This document shows, in pieces, positions 34,911-43,988 of a DNA stretch of 64,000 bases. The DNA is taken from the NCBI RefSeq assembly GCF_018617485.1, contig NZ_JACSKH010000001.1, positions 186,001 through 250,000 of the forward strand, read 5' to 3'. Numbering within the stretch: position 1 is the first letter of the stretch; each line of letters opens with the position of its first letter. The notes beneath the pieces were generated by a model, which was not told the DNA's origin, did no database searches, and saw only the letters and a list, made by a program, of their open reading frames with translations. A program made the position numbers and the translations under genes. Origin of the DNA: Exiguobacterium sp. s124. GTDB taxonomy: Bacteria; Bacillota; Bacilli; Exiguobacteriales; Exiguobacteriaceae.

Positions 34911-36026
34911 TTATTTTACTTTTTGATCTTTAATCGGGAACCAACCGGCACGAGTCGTGATTGCATTCCAGAGTGGGGCTGGCACGGCGAGTTCGGCTTG
35001 TTTATCCAAGTCGAGTTCTGTCTCGATTTCGTCTTCGCGGTCTGTTTTCACCTTCTCGAGCCATTCTGGGTCGATGATGAGTTCGCGACCGAGCGCGGCG
35101 AGGTCGACAACGTCGAGTGCATCTTCCACTTGCCCAGGACGTTGGAGCTGTCCGACCCCGATGAGTGGGATAGCGCCGTTGATCCGTTTGGCAATCCGAT
35201 CGATGGAACGCTCTGTGACGTTTTCGTCACGCATCGAAGCTGTGTTGAAGTTCCAAAGAGAAGCGTGAATATAATCGACGCCTTCTTCTAAAATCATATC
35301 AAGCAGGACATCTGTGTCATCAAGTGTGATTCCTGGCTCTTCAATCTCTTCTGGTGAGAAGCGATAACCGATTAAGAAGTCTTCTGCATCTGCTGCGGCT
35401 TCTTTGACACGGCGAATGACTTCGCGTGGGAACGTCAAACGACCATGGACATCACCGCCGAAGCGATCTTCACGGCGATTCGAGTGTGGTGAGAAGAATT
35501 GTTGAATCAAGTATGTGTTCGCTCCGTGAATCTCGACTCCGTCAAACCCGGCTTCGATAGCGCGACGAGTCGCTTCACCGAACGCATCGATGATGGCTTC
35601 GACTTCTGACGTCTCGAGCGCACGTGGTGTGACGGCGCCTTCACGAACAGGTGCGACCGCACTTGCGCTCACTGGTTGTTCGTTCGGGACGAGTTCAGGT
35701 GGCGACATACGTCCTGCGTGGAAAATTTGAAGAATGGCTTTTGCGCCTTCTGCTTTTAAACTTTCCGCCAATTGACGAAGACCTGTGATGAATTTGTCAT
35801 CATTGACCCCGAATGCGTTCGGGAATCCTTTCCCGTCTTCTGTCACGTACGCGCAAGCCGTTATGGCGAGCCCGACGTTTTGTGCACGTTTCCGATAATA
35901 TGCGAGCTCGTGCTCAGATACTTCGCCCGTTGGTTCTGATGAGTAGTGCGTCATCGGCGCCAATACAAGGCGGTTCGGTACTTCAACGCCATTTTTAAAC
36001 TGAAAAGGTTGTAACATACGTTTCAT
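34911..36026 (-). CDS. NADH-dependent flavin oxidoreductase (Old Yellow Enzyme family)
   Basis: 371 aa TIM-barrel FMN enzyme similar to B. subtilis YqiG. 'VPNRLVLAPMTHYSSEPTG' at the N-terminus binds FMN; 'GFDGVEIHGANTYLIQQFFS' carries the His-Asn pair that grips substrate carbonyls; 'GVGQLQRPGQVEDAL' and 'LAALGRELIIDPEW' bind the FMN phosphate. Probably reduces activated C=C bonds; physiological substrate unknown. Start ATG after AGGAGG. Divergent from glpD. Confidence 0.9.
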   Translation of the reverse strand: MKRMLQPFQFKNGVEVPNRLVLAPMTHYSSEPTGEVSEHELAYYRKRAQNVGLAITACAYVTEDGKGFPNAFGVNDDKFITGLRQLAESLKAEGAKAILQIFHAGRMSPPELVPNEQPVSASAVAPVREGAVTPRALETSEVEAIIDAFGEATRRAIEAGFDGVEIHGANTYLIQQFFSPHSNRREDRFGGDVHGRLTFPREVIRRVKEAAADAEDFLIGYRFSPEEIEEPGITLDDTDVLLDMILEEGVDYIHASLWNFNTASMRDENVTERSIDRIAKRINGAIPLIGVGQLQRPGQVEDALDVVDLAALGRELIIDPEWLEKVKTDREDEIETELDLDKQAELAVPAPLWNAITTRAGWFPIKDQKVK

Positions 36027-36134
36027 CTGAAATCCTCCTTCAACATGATACCTTGAAGTCTAAGCTTCTCGATTGCAAAATGCGAGTCGGATGCTTGTGA
36101 AACGACACATTGCAGATTGATCAAGCGTAAGAGA

Positions 36135-36163
36135 TGATTGAACTCAAAAGAATAGGGTATAAT
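36135..36163 (+). promoter_or_regulatory. Promoter of glpD
   Basis: TATAAT at 36158-36163 with a weak TGATTG -35 17 bases upstream; start near 36170. Confidence 0.55.
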
Positions 36164-36199
36164 ACAGGAGAAAAGTTGATATTCGGTTCGAGACAATAG

Positions 36200-36249
36200 A
36201 GAGACCACAACAGAAGGGGGAAGCCTTATTTTTGTTGTGGTCTCTTTTT
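36200..36249 (+). terminator. glpD leader terminator (GlpP-type antitermination)
   Basis: 13-bp stem AGAGACCACAACA / TGTTGTGGTCTCT with a 20-base loop and T5, between the promoter and the glpD ribosome site. In B. subtilis GlpP with glycerol-3-phosphate binds such a leader and lets polymerase read through. The glpP gene is not in this window. Confidence 0.75.
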
Positions 36250-36287
36250 CTATTCATTGAACCGTACTTACTATAGGAGGGAATAAG

Positions 36288-37946
36288 ATGGAGATCAGAA
36301 ATTTCTCAGCAAAAGAACGAGCGAAACGATATGAACAACTGACAAGTGAACGTCATGACGTTCTTGTTGTCGGTGGAGGGATTACCGGAGCGGGGATTGC
36401 GCTTGATGCGTCGTCGCGTGGGATGAAGACAGCCGTTCTTGAGATGCAAGACTTTGCAGCAGGGACGTCAAGCCGTTCGACGAAACTTGTTCACGGGGGA
36501 CTCCGCTATTTGAAACAATTCGAAGTGGCGCTCGTCGCAGAAGTCGGGAAAGAGCGGGCCATCGTATATGAGAATGGTCCACACGTCACGACGCCGGAGC
36601 AAATGCTCTTACCGATGCACAAGGGAGGCACGTTCGGTCCATTCTCGACATCAATCGGACTCATGGTGTATGACTTCCTCGCAGGTGTAAAACGTGCAGA
36701 GCGTCGCATGATGCTCAAACCAGATGAAGTCATCAAAAAGGCACCACTCGTGAAAAAAGACGACTTGGTCGGAGGCGGCTATTACGTCGAGTACCGGACA
36801 GATGATGCACGATTGACGATTGAAGTGGCGAAAGAAGCAGCGAATCATGGTGCGCTTCTAATGAACTATGCGAAAGTGACAGGATTGATTTACGAAAACG
36901 GCAAAGTGGCCGGTGTACACGTCGAAGATCAGATTGACGGGTCGACGTATGACGTATATGCGAAGAAAATCATCAATGCGACCGGTCCATGGGTCGACGA
37001 GTTACGAGAAGAAGATAACTCGAAAAAAGGGAAGCAGCTTCGTCTAACAAAAGGGATTCACTTGGTCATCGACCAGTCGAAATTCCCACTCAAACAAGCG
37101 ATCTATTTCGATACACCAGACGGACGCATGGTCTTTGCGATTCCACGCGGCAATAAAGCATACGTCGGAACGACGGATACGTTCTTCGATAAAAACAAAG
37201 CGCATCCACGCATGACGACGGAAGACCGCGATTATATTTTAGAAGCCATTCACTATATGTTCCCAGACGTCAATGTCACAGCGGATGACGTAGAGTCGAG
37301 CTGGGCAGGTATTCGTCCGTTGATTTATGAAGAAGGAAAAGACCCTTCTGAAATTTCACGTAAAGACGAAATCTGGCAGTCGGACAGCGGCTTGATCACG
37401 ATTGCCGGTGGTAAATTGACCGGGTATCGGAAGATGTCAGAAACGGTCGTCGACCTCGTCGCAAAACTGTTGAAAGAAGAAGACGGTGTCGTCTACTTGG
37501 CAAGCCGGACGAAGCATATGCCGATGTCTGGTGGTCATGTCGGTGGATCGAAAGGCTTCAAAGATTTCCTTGAGAAGAAAACGAAAGAACTTCAAAATCA
37601 TGGTCTAGACGCAAATCATGCAGAAGAACTCGTCCGTTTATACGGATCGAATATCGACCGCGTCATCGAACGGATGGACGCGAACGCATATGACCTTCCT
37701 GAAATCGTCTATGCGCAGTTGGTGTACGGCATCGAGGAAGAATCGGTCGTTCGTGCCATCGACTTCTTGATTCGTCGCACGGGAGCGATGTTCTTTGACA
37801 TCGACTTCGTCCGTCAATACAAAGACGGCGTCCTTCGCTGCATGGCCGATGTCTTCAAATGGTCAGATGAGCGTTTGAAAGAGGAACGTGAAGAAGTCGA
37901 GAAAGAAATTGAAATCGCAGTTGTTCCAGTGACTGTCGAATCATAA
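36288..37946 (+). CDS. glpD: Aerobic glycerol-3-phosphate dehydrogenase
   Basis: 552 aa FAD-dependent, membrane-associated enzyme oxidising glycerol-3-phosphate to DHAP and passing electrons to quinone. '[20 protein letters not shown]' is the FAD Rossmann motif; '[17 protein letters not shown]' and '[12 protein letters not shown]' are signature regions. The C-terminal DAO domain is present. ATG after AGGAGGG. Controlled by the leader terminator upstream; glpF and glpK are not adjacent. Confidence 0.96.
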   Translation: MEIRNFSAKERAKRYEQLTSERHDVLVVGGGITGAGIALDASSRGMKTAVLEMQDFAAGTSSRSTKLVHGGLRYLKQFEVALVAEVGKERAIVYENGPHVTTPEQMLLPMHKGGTFGPFSTSIGLMVYDFLAGVKRAERRMMLKPDEVIKKAPLVKKDDLVGGGYYVEYRTDDARLTIEVAKEAANHGALLMNYAKVTGLIYENGKVAGVHVEDQIDGSTYDVYAKKIINATGPWVDELREEDNSKKGKQLRLTKGIHLVIDQSKFPLKQAIYFDTPDGRMVFAIPRGNKAYVGTTDTFFDKNKAHPRMTTEDRDYILEAIHYMFPDVNVTADDVESSWAGIRPLIYEEGKDPSEISRKDEIWQSDSGLITIAGGKLTGYRKMSETVVDLVAKLLKEEDGVVYLASRTKHMPMSGGHVGGSKGFKDFLEKKTKELQNHGLDANHAEELVRLYGSNIDRVIERMDANAYDLPEIVYAQLVYGIEEESVVRAIDFLIRRTGAMFFDIDFVRQYKDGVLRCMADVFKWSDERLKEEREEVEKEIEIAVVPVTVES

Positions 37947-37964
37947 AATACAATGCGTCATACG

Positions 37965-37998
37965 AGAGGTTCATTCTGAACAGGATGAACCTCTTTTT
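37965..37998 (+). terminator. Terminator after glpD
   Basis: AGAGGTTCAT / ATGAACCTCT stem, T5 tail. Confidence 0.85.
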
Positions 37999-38073
37999 GT
38001 GGAATGGTTTCATGACTTCGGAATAACGGTATATCTCATAAGTAGTGATTCTTATGTTGAAGGAGAACTGTTT

Positions 38074-38433
38074 ATGAAGAGAAATTTTATCGCCGTCTTG
38101 TTGATCGGCGTTCTAATAGTAGTAGGCTGGCGCTATGTCGACGTGGATCGCCTGTTAACGGATGTGTATTATGTAAAAGTCCCGAATGCGGAAGTGGCGA
38201 CACAGACGTCGAACGGGTATCGATATGACCTCATCGGCTACGATGAAGACGGGAAGAAGCGACCGTTAGCCATTTCTACCCCATCATTGTTAGCAGAAGG
38301 AGACTTTTTAAAAGTATTTGTGAAAGAAGAATCTCCCGAAGTGACCGATTATGAACGAGTGAATGCACTGGAAGTACCTAAGCAGTTAAAAGAAGAGCAA
38401 GAAGAGAGCAAATCCGAGTCATCGTTCCCTTGA
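38074..38433 (+). CDS. YxeA-like small exported/membrane protein (DUF1093)
   Basis: 119 aa. N-terminal hydrophobic helix ('FIAVLLIGVLIVVGWRYVDV') acts as signal or anchor, followed by a small beta domain. 'YYVKVPNAEV', 'YRYDLIGYDEDGKKRPLAI' and 'FLKVFVKEE' resemble DUF1093/YxeA oligonucleotide-binding-like folds. Function unknown. ATG 38074 after AAGGAGAA; the longer open frame upstream is unlikely to be translated. Glu/Lys/Ser-rich tail. Confidence 0.75.
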   Translation: MKRNFIAVLLIGVLIVVGWRYVDVDRLLTDVYYVKVPNAEVATQTSNGYRYDLIGYDEDGKKRPLAISTPSLLAEGDFLKVFVKEESPEVTDYERVNALEVPKQLKEEQEESKSESSFP

Positions 38434-38524
38434 TTTCAAAAGATAGGCGTCGCGAAAAAGAGACGAGTTTGGTATGGTTAAATTGTTTGATTATGGAAAA
38501 TGATGAATGAAAGAAGGGACATGC

Positions 38525-38884
38525 ATGTCACGGATGTTGATTGCAGACGACCAGGATGGAATTCGTACGATGCTCGCACAAGTGTTCACGAACATGGGTG
38601 TTGACGTGGACACGGCGCAAGACGGCATCAAAGCCTGGGAGTTTTTAGAGAGAGAACGATACGACTTAGTACTTCTCGATATGAACATGCCGCGTATGTT
38701 CGGTCATGAAGTATTGCGTCGGATGAGAGAACACGAACTAGAGACACCTGTCATGATCATGACGGCGTTCGGGGAAGAAACGGTGATTGACGAGGTGCGT
38801 CGTCTCGGAATTGCTGCGCAATTTGAAAAGCCATTTGATATATACGGAATGATTGAAAAAGTGAAGGAAGTCTTGGAAATTTGA
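38525..38884 (+). CDS. spo0F: Spo0F-like stand-alone response regulator
   Basis: 119 aa receiver domain without output domain. 'MLIADDQDGIRTMLAQVF' carries the acidic pair, 'LVLLDMNMPRMFG' the phosphoacceptor Asp near residue 53, 'VMIMTAFGEE' the Thr, and 'EKPFDI' the Lys, all intact. The sequence and position before fba match B. subtilis Spo0F, the phosphorelay intermediate for sporulation. Exiguobacterium is regarded as non-sporulating, so the partner here is unclear. ATG 38525 follows AGAAGGG; an ATG six codons upstream overlaps that site. Confidence 0.85.
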   Translation: MSRMLIADDQDGIRTMLAQVFTNMGVDVDTAQDGIKAWEFLERERYDLVLLDMNMPRMFGHEVLRRMREHELETPVMIMTAFGEETVIDEVRRLGIAAQFEKPFDIYGMIEKVKEVLEI

Positions 38885-38907
38885 CGTTTCGTCACCAAGA
38901 TGACATA

Positions 38908-38921
38908 TGTAAACGCTTGCG
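38908..38921 (+). promoter_or_regulatory. CcpA cre-like box upstream of fba
   Basis: TGTAAACGCTTGCG, 12 of 14 positions of TGWAANCGNTNWCA, about 55 bases before a TGnTATAAT extended -10 near 38971-38976. The downstream CTAA is shared with the box at 19194. Confidence 0.5.
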
Positions 38922-39045
38922 CTAAGCCATTTCTATGCCCGAATAGCATAGGCACATGTTTTACGGTGTGTTATAATGGGAACGAATTGCACGGGGGAAC
39001 TTTTCCCAAACGTGTATAATAGCGAACAGACAGGAGGATGTCATT

Positions 39046-39900
39046 ATGCCATTAGTATCAATGACAGAAATGCTTAACAAAGCATTCGAAGGCAAGTATG
39101 CAGTAGGCCAATTCAACATCAACAACCTCGAGTGGACGCAAGCGATTCTTCGCGCTGCGGAAGACGAGAAATCACCAGTAATCCTCGGTGTATCAGAAGG
39201 TGCAGCGAAGTACATGGGTGGCTTCACAACAGTTGTCAAAATGGTTGAAGGTCTCATGCACGACTACAACATCACTGTTCCAGTTGCAATCCACCTTGAC
39301 CACGGTTCTTCATTCGACAAGTGTAAAGCAGCGATCGACGCTGGATTCACATCAGTCATGATCGACGGTTCACACCACCCGATCGACGAAAACGTTGAAA
39401 TGACGAAACAAGTTGTCGAGTACGCGCACGCTAAAGGCGCTTCTGTTGAGGCAGAAGTCGGTACAGTTGGCGGCGAAGAAGACGGCGTCATCGGTGGTGT
39501 ACAATACGCTGACCTCGAAGAGTGTGTACGTGTTGTTAAAGAAGCGAAAGTGGATGCACTCGCTGCAGCACTCGGTTCTGTACACGGACCATACCAAGGT
39601 GAGCCGAAGCTTGGCTTCAAAGAGATGGAAGAAATCGCGAAAGCGACACAAACTCCACTCGTTCTTCACGGCGGATCAGGTATTCCTGAGCACCAAGTTA
39701 AAAAAGCAATCGAGCTCGGACACAGCAAAATCAACGTCAACACAGAGTGCCAACAAGAGTGGACTCGTGCGGTACGTGAGAAGCTTGACGCTGACTCGAA
39801 AGTATATGACCCACGTAAAGTTATCGGACCTGGGATCGAAGCGATCTACAACGTCGTAACTGGCAAAATGCGTGAGTTTGGTTCTAGCAACCAAGCATAA
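39046..39900 (+). CDS. fba: Class II fructose-bisphosphate aldolase
   Basis: 284 aa zinc-dependent aldolase of glycolysis/gluconeogenesis. '[20 protein letters not shown]' supplies the zinc His and catalytic Asp, '[16 protein letters not shown]' the metal Glu, and '[18 protein letters not shown]' the phosphate-binding loop. ATG after AGGAGG. Codon use and strong signals fit high expression. Ahead of it lie two -10 candidates (38971 and 39015) and a cre-like box. Followed by a terminator and tal. Confidence 0.97.
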   Translation: MPLVSMTEMLNKAFEGKYAVGQFNINNLEWTQAILRAAEDEKSPVILGVSEGAAKYMGGFTTVVKMVEGLMHDYNITVPVAIHLDHGSSFDKCKAAIDAGFTSVMIDGSHHPIDENVEMTKQVVEYAHAKGASVEAEVGTVGGEEDGVIGGVQYADLEECVRVVKEAKVDALAAALGSVHGPYQGEPKLGFKEMEEIAKATQTPLVLHGGSGIPEHQVKKAIELGHSKINVNTECQQEWTRAVREKLDADSKVYDPRKVIGPGIEAIYNVVTGKMREFGSSNQA

Positions 39901-39912
39901 TCCTGTTTGATC

Positions 39913-39942
39913 AAGTCGGTTCTCTATGAGGACCGACTTTTT
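39913..39942 (+). terminator. Terminator after fba
   Basis: AAGTCGGTTCTC / GAGGACCGACTT, three-base loop, T run. Confidence 0.87.
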
Positions 39943-40020
39943 GTATATTTCGGCTTTCCTCAGGCTCGGAATCTGACAAAGGGTGTAGTAATTCACCTGT
40001 TCTTTCCTCATAATAGAGAT

Positions 40021-40034
40021 TGTAAGCGATCACA
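40021..40034 (+). promoter_or_regulatory. Perfect CcpA cre box before tal
   Basis: TGTAAGCGATCACA fits TGWAANCGNTNWCA at every position. It sits between a possible CATAAT -10 (40006-40011) and the ribosome site, where bound CcpA would block elongation. Confidence 0.72.
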
Positions 40035-40053
40035 AATGAAGGAGGAGACACAT

Positions 40054-40704
40054 ATGCGTTTTTTCATTGACACAGCAAATGTGCAAGACATTAAACAAGC
40101 TCACCAAATGGGCGTCATCGGAGGCGTGACGACGAATCCATCGCTCGTCGCCAAAGAAGGTGTCGACTTCCATACAAGACTTCGTGAAATCTGTGAGATC
40201 GTCGGGGATCTCTCGGTCAGCGCGGAAGTTATTGCACTGGATGCAGAGGGAATGGTGGAAGAAGGAAAGGAACTTGCTGCCATCGCGCCGAATATTACGG
40301 TAAAGGTACCGATGACACCAGCGGGGATGGAAGCGGTGAAACAGTTCAAAGAGCTCGGGATCAAAACGAACGTGACGCTCATCTTTAACGCGAACCAAGC
40401 GTTACTTGCGGCACGTGCCGGCGCTTCGTATGTTTCTCCATTCATCGGACGTTTGGATGACATCGGTCAAGATGGACTCGATCTCATCGAGACGATTGCC
40501 AACATTTTTGCGATTCATGGCATCGAGACAGAAATCATTGCGGCATCTGTACGTCACCCGGTTCATGCGACGAAAGCCGCACTCCTTGGGGCTGATATTG
40601 CGACAGTCCCTTACAAAGTCATCGAACAGATGATGAAACATCCGCTCACAGACAAAGGCATTGAGCAGTTCTTAGCGGATTGGAACAACGCTCAATCCAA
40701 ATAA
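40054..40704 (+). CDS. tal: Transaldolase (fructose-6-phosphate aldolase-like)
   Basis: 216 aa, short-type transaldolase (YwjH family). '[20 protein letters not shown]' and '[13 protein letters not shown]' begin the barrel, '[18 protein letters not shown]' holds the Schiff-base Lys, and '[16 protein letters not shown]' and '[19 protein letters not shown]' complete it. Moves a three-carbon unit between pentose and hexose phosphates. ATG 40054 after AAGGAGGAG. A perfect cre box lies just upstream. Confidence 0.95.
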   Translation: MRFFIDTANVQDIKQAHQMGVIGGVTTNPSLVAKEGVDFHTRLREICEIVGDLSVSAEVIALDAEGMVEEGKELAAIAPNITVKVPMTPAGMEAVKQFKELGIKTNVTLIFNANQALLAARAGASYVSPFIGRLDDIGQDGLDLIETIANIFAIHGIETEIIAASVRHPVHATKAALLGADIATVPYKVIEQMMKHPLTDKGIEQFLADWNNAQSK

Positions 40705-40731
40705 GTCCGTCGTAGAAAGGTTTTGATCAGC

Positions 40732-41988
40732 GTGGAAATTCTCCATATCGTTGGGCAGCAACAATTAGAAGGAACCGTCGAAATTAGCGGAGCGAAACAA
40801 AGCGCCCTCCCTTGCCTTGTGGCTGCACTTCTCACAGAAGAGTCGGTGACCATTGAAAATGTCCCGATGATTGAAGATGTAGAAGTGATGGTCAACCTGT
40901 TAAGAGAGCTAGGAGTTCGAGTGGAGCGTGAGGGAGAACGGACGACCATTCATTCGAATGAAGCCGTCGCCATGCCTCTTCTTGGTTCCGAGACGCGGAA
41001 AGTTCGTGCCGCTGTCTATTTACTCGGTGTCTTCGCCGCTCGATTCGGAAAAGGAGCGGTCGGGCTACCTGGGGGATATGCGATTGGTCCACGACCGATT
41101 GACTTACATTTGAAAGCGTTAGAACGTCTCGGGATTCATGTCGAGAATGAATCCGGTCTCTATCATGTCCGGGTCGAAGAACTCGTCGGGAATCGAATTT
41201 ACTTGGACTTGCGGTCGTTCGGGGCAACCGTGAGTGCGATGCTCGCGGCGGTTTTAGCGAAAGGGACGACGGTCATCGAGAATGCGGCCTGTGACCCTGA
41301 AGTCGTCGACGTGGCAACGATGCTCACATCGATGGGAGCACACGTGAGTGGAGCGGGTACCGATGAGATTCGCATCAAAGGCGTCGAACGTTTGCACGGA
41401 TGTACACACACATTGATTCCTGATCGCCTCGAGGCCGGCACGTTCATGATGTTCGGAGCGGTATCGGGTAGCGTGACCGTACAACCGGTCATTCCGACAC
41501 ACCTTGAAGGTGTCATTCAAAAACTGTTGGATTTTGGTGCGGAGGTAGAGGTCGGTGAGGAGTCGGTCACTGTGACTGCTAAGAAATTCGTGCCGACAGA
41601 CATTCGTGTGTTCCATTACTCGGGATATCCGAGTGATTTGCAGCCAATCATGTCAGCGGCTTTATTGAAGGCGGACGGGACGAGCATTGTCACAGACAAA
41701 TTGTACTCCCAACGATTCCGACATATCGCCGAGATGCGTCGGATGAACGCACAGATTACGCTAGAAGATGCTTCGGCGGTCATTCGCGGAGGGAATCAAC
41801 TCGCAAACGCAGAGATGGAATGTACAGACGCAAGAAGTGCAGCGGCGCTTGTTTTATCGGCACTTCAGGCGTCTGGAGAATCGACGTTACTTCATGCAGA
41901 ACGATTGAATGATTCATATGTCGACTTTGTCGGCAAATTAAAACAGCTCGGTGCGCTCGTTTGGGTGGAAGATCACGCCGAGGTATAA
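40732..41988 (+). CDS. murZ: MurZ-like UDP-GlcNAc enolpyruvyl transferase paralogue lacking catalytic Cys
   Basis: 418 aa, EPSP-synthase-like two-domain fold at the normal murZ place between tal and glpX. Lys22 is kept ('GAKQSAL') but the next residue, normally Asn23, is Gln. The catalytic loop reads '[16 protein letters not shown]': the Cys that binds phosphoenolpyruvate (and fosfomycin) is Tyr116, codon TAT at 41077-41079. At the C-terminus the 'IDRGY' Arg is replaced in 'LNDSYVDF' (Asp394). Arg and Asp at other sites remain. Cys-to-Asp is known in natural fosfomycin-resistant MurA; Tyr with the other changes suggests loss of transferase activity. GTG 40732 is preferred over TTG 40723, which abuts GAAAGG. 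A functional murA elsewhere is expected. Confidence 0.85.
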   Translation: MEILHIVGQQQLEGTVEISGAKQSALPCLVAALLTEESVTIENVPMIEDVEVMVNLLRELGVRVEREGERTTIHSNEAVAMPLLGSETRKVRAAVYLLGVFAARFGKGAVGLPGGYAIGPRPIDLHLKALERLGIHVENESGLYHVRVEELVGNRIYLDLRSFGATVSAMLAAVLAKGTTVIENAACDPEVVDVATMLTSMGAHVSGAGTDEIRIKGVERLHGCTHTLIPDRLEAGTFMMFGAVSGSVTVQPVIPTHLEGVIQKLLDFGAEVEVGEESVTVTAKKFVPTDIRVFHYSGYPSDLQPIMSAALLKADGTSIVTDKLYSQRFRHIAEMRRMNAQITLEDASAVIRGGNQLANAEMECTDARSAAALVLSALQASGESTLLHAERLNDSYVDFVGKLKQLGALVWVEDHAEV

Positions 41989-42002
41989 AGGGGAGATTTC
42001 GG

Positions 42003-42974
42003 GTGGAACGAAGTTTATCGATGGAACTGGTCCGGGTCACAGAAGCGGCGGCACTTGCTTCAGCCCGTTGGATGGGTCGCGGTTTAAAGGTCGAGGCAGA
42101 TGATGCAGCGACTACGGCGATGCGAGATGTCTTTGATACGATTCCGATGAAGGGGATTGTTGTCATCGGGGAAGGTGAAATGGACGAGGCCCCGATGCTC
42201 TATATCGGGGAGAAGGTCGGGAACGGCTATGGCTCGCGTCTTGATGTCGCGGTCGACCCGTTAGAAGGAACGAACATCGTAGCGACGGGGACGTGGGGAG
42301 CGCTCGCCGTTCTCGCTGTCGCCGATGCGGGAGACCTTCTTCACGCACCGGATATGTACATGGAAAAAATTGCGGTCGGACCGGAAGCTGCGGGTCTCGT
42401 CAGTCTCGACAACTCGATTGAAGAGAATATCGAAATCGTGGCGAAAGCCAAGAAGAAAAACGTGGAAGACGTCGTCGTGACTATTTTACATCGGGACCGA
42501 CATGAGGAAATCATTCAGCGGGTCCGGGCGACTGGAGCTCGAATCAAGTTGATTCCAGACGGGGATGTCGCGGCAGCCATTAACACGGCCTTCCCAAAAA
42601 CGGGTGTCGACTTACTACTCGGTTCAGGTGGGGCACCGGAAGGCGTCATCGCCGCGGTCGCAATGAAGTGTCTAGGGGGAGACTTCCAAGGACGCTTGCT
42701 CCCGGAAGACGAGGCACAAAAACAGCGTTGCCATGACATGGGGATCGAAGACACGGATCGAATCCTTTTACTCAATGACTTGGTGAAAGGTGAAGATTGT
42801 ATCTTTGCGGCGACAGGTGTCACGGACGGTGAATTGTTACGTGGTGTCCAATTCACGTCGCAAGGTGGGCAGACGCATTCCGTTGTCATGCGTGCCAAAT
42901 CTGGTACCGTACGCTTCGTAGAAGGGAACCACTCCCTTACGAAAAAACCGAAAATGGTCATGAAACCTGAATAA
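42003..42974 (+). CDS. glpX: Class II fructose-1,6-bisphosphatase
   Basis: 323 aa. Dephosphorylates fructose-1,6-bisphosphate in gluconeogenesis. The N-terminus '[20 protein letters not shown]' is near identical to Bacillus YwjI/GlpX; metal sites in '[11 protein letters not shown]' and '[12 protein letters not shown]', and '[16 protein letters not shown]' is intact. GTG 42003 follows GGGGAG; 14 bases after murZ, probably co-transcribed. Followed by a terminator. Confidence 0.96.
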   Translation: MERSLSMELVRVTEAAALASARWMGRGLKVEADDAATTAMRDVFDTIPMKGIVVIGEGEMDEAPMLYIGEKVGNGYGSRLDVAVDPLEGTNIVATGTWGALAVLAVADAGDLLHAPDMYMEKIAVGPEAAGLVSLDNSIEENIEIVAKAKKKNVEDVVVTILHRDRHEEIIQRVRATGARIKLIPDGDVAAAINTAFPKTGVDLLLGSGGAPEGVIAAVAMKCLGGDFQGRLLPEDEAQKQRCHDMGIEDTDRILLLNDLVKGEDCIFAATGVTDGELLRGVQFTSQGGQTHSVVMRAKSGTVRFVEGNHSLTKKPKMVMKPE

Positions 42975-42979
42975 CATGG

Positions 42980-43012
42980 AGTCGCGGATGTGTAAACGTC
43001 CGCGGCTTTTTT
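42980..43012 (+). terminator. Terminator after glpX
   Basis: 11-bp stem AGTCGCGGATG / CGTCCGCGGCT, TGTAAA loop, T6. Confidence 0.87.
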
Positions 43013-43061
43013 GTGATGAAAGATTGAGAAAACGGGAATGGATAGTCAGGAGGTGGGTGTG

Positions 43062-43988
43062 ATGATTGAAGTGGAAGGACTCGTGAAGACCTTTAAAGAT
43101 GTTCCGGCGGTGAACGATGTTTCTTTCTCCGTGAAAGAAGGGGAAATCTTTGCGTTTTTAGGACCGAACGGTGCCGGTAAATCGACGACGGTGCAAATGT
43201 TGACGACGCTCGTCCGTCCGACGTCTGGGGTGGCGCGGGTCAACGGATTCGATGTCGTCAAACAAGAAAAAGACGTCCGTCTGTCCATCGGGGTCGCACT
43301 ACAGGAAACCGGGATCGATAAAGTGCTGACGGGTCGTGAACTGCTCGTCTTACAAGGACGTTTATTTAAGATGTCGAACGAGGAGGCGCGTCGTCGTGCA
43401 GATGAATTGTTAGAAGTCGTCTCTCTGACGGATGCCGCGGATCGACGGAGTGGTACGTATTCAGGAGGGATGCGGCGACGTCTCGATTTGGCCCTCACGC
43501 TCGTCCATCGTCCAACCGTATTGTTTTTAGATGAGCCGACGACGGGTCTCGACCCGGCGAGTCGGATTGAGATATGGAATGAAGTACGGCGACTGAATCA
43601 AGAGTTTGGGACAACGATCTTTTTGACGACCCAGTACTTAGAAGAGGCGGATGAATTAGCTGACCGAATCGCCATCATCCATCATGGGAAAATCGTCAGT
43701 GAGGGAACGGCTGAGGAACTGAAACAACTAGTCGGCGGTGAGACGATTGCGATGGACTTTTCAAATGAAGCGGATGCGATGACCGCGGCCACACTCTTCC
43801 AGACGACGGCGAACGGGAATCATGTCTCGTTCGAACTACGCGATGTGACGTTGACAGAAATTGTTCGAGCGTTAGATGAACGGGGACTACAACCCGAACG
43901 ATTGACCGTGAAACAACCGTCGCTTGATGACGTCTTCTTACAAGTGACAGGTGAATCTTATGAAGGGGGCGAGATTCGTGTGGACTGA
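43062..43988 (+). CDS. ABC exporter ATP-binding protein (DrrA-like)
   Basis: 308 aa. Walker A 'GPNGAGKSTT', Q-loop 'GVALQETGIDKVL', signature 'YSGGMRRRLDLAL', Walker B 'VLFLDEPTTGLDP' and H-loop 'LTTQYLEEADELAD' are all intact. The ~90-residue C-terminal extension is typical of daunorubicin/drug-type exporters. ATG 43062 follows AGGAGGTGG. It overlaps its permease gene by 11 bases. Inserted between glpX and rho relative to B. subtilis. Substrate unknown. Confidence 0.92.
   Translation: MIEVEGLVKTFKDVPAVNDVSFSVKEGEIFAFLGPNGAGKSTTVQMLTTLVRPTSGVARVNGFDVVKQEKDVRLSIGVALQETGIDKVLTGRELLVLQGRLFKMSNEEARRRADELLEVVSLTDAADRRSGTYSGGMRRRLDLALTLVHRPTVLFLDEPTTGLDPASRIEIWNEVRRLNQEFGTTIFLTTQYLEEADELADRIAIIHHGKIVSEGTAEELKQLVGGETIAMDFSNEADAMTAATLFQTTANGNHVSFELRDVTLTEIVRALDERGLQPERLTVKQPSLDDVFLQVTGESYEGGEIRVD

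Noticed and set aside
36090-36110. cre-like sequence TGTGAAACGACACA before glpD
   Set aside because: One base short of the consensus spacing and poorly matched; not counted as a CcpA site.
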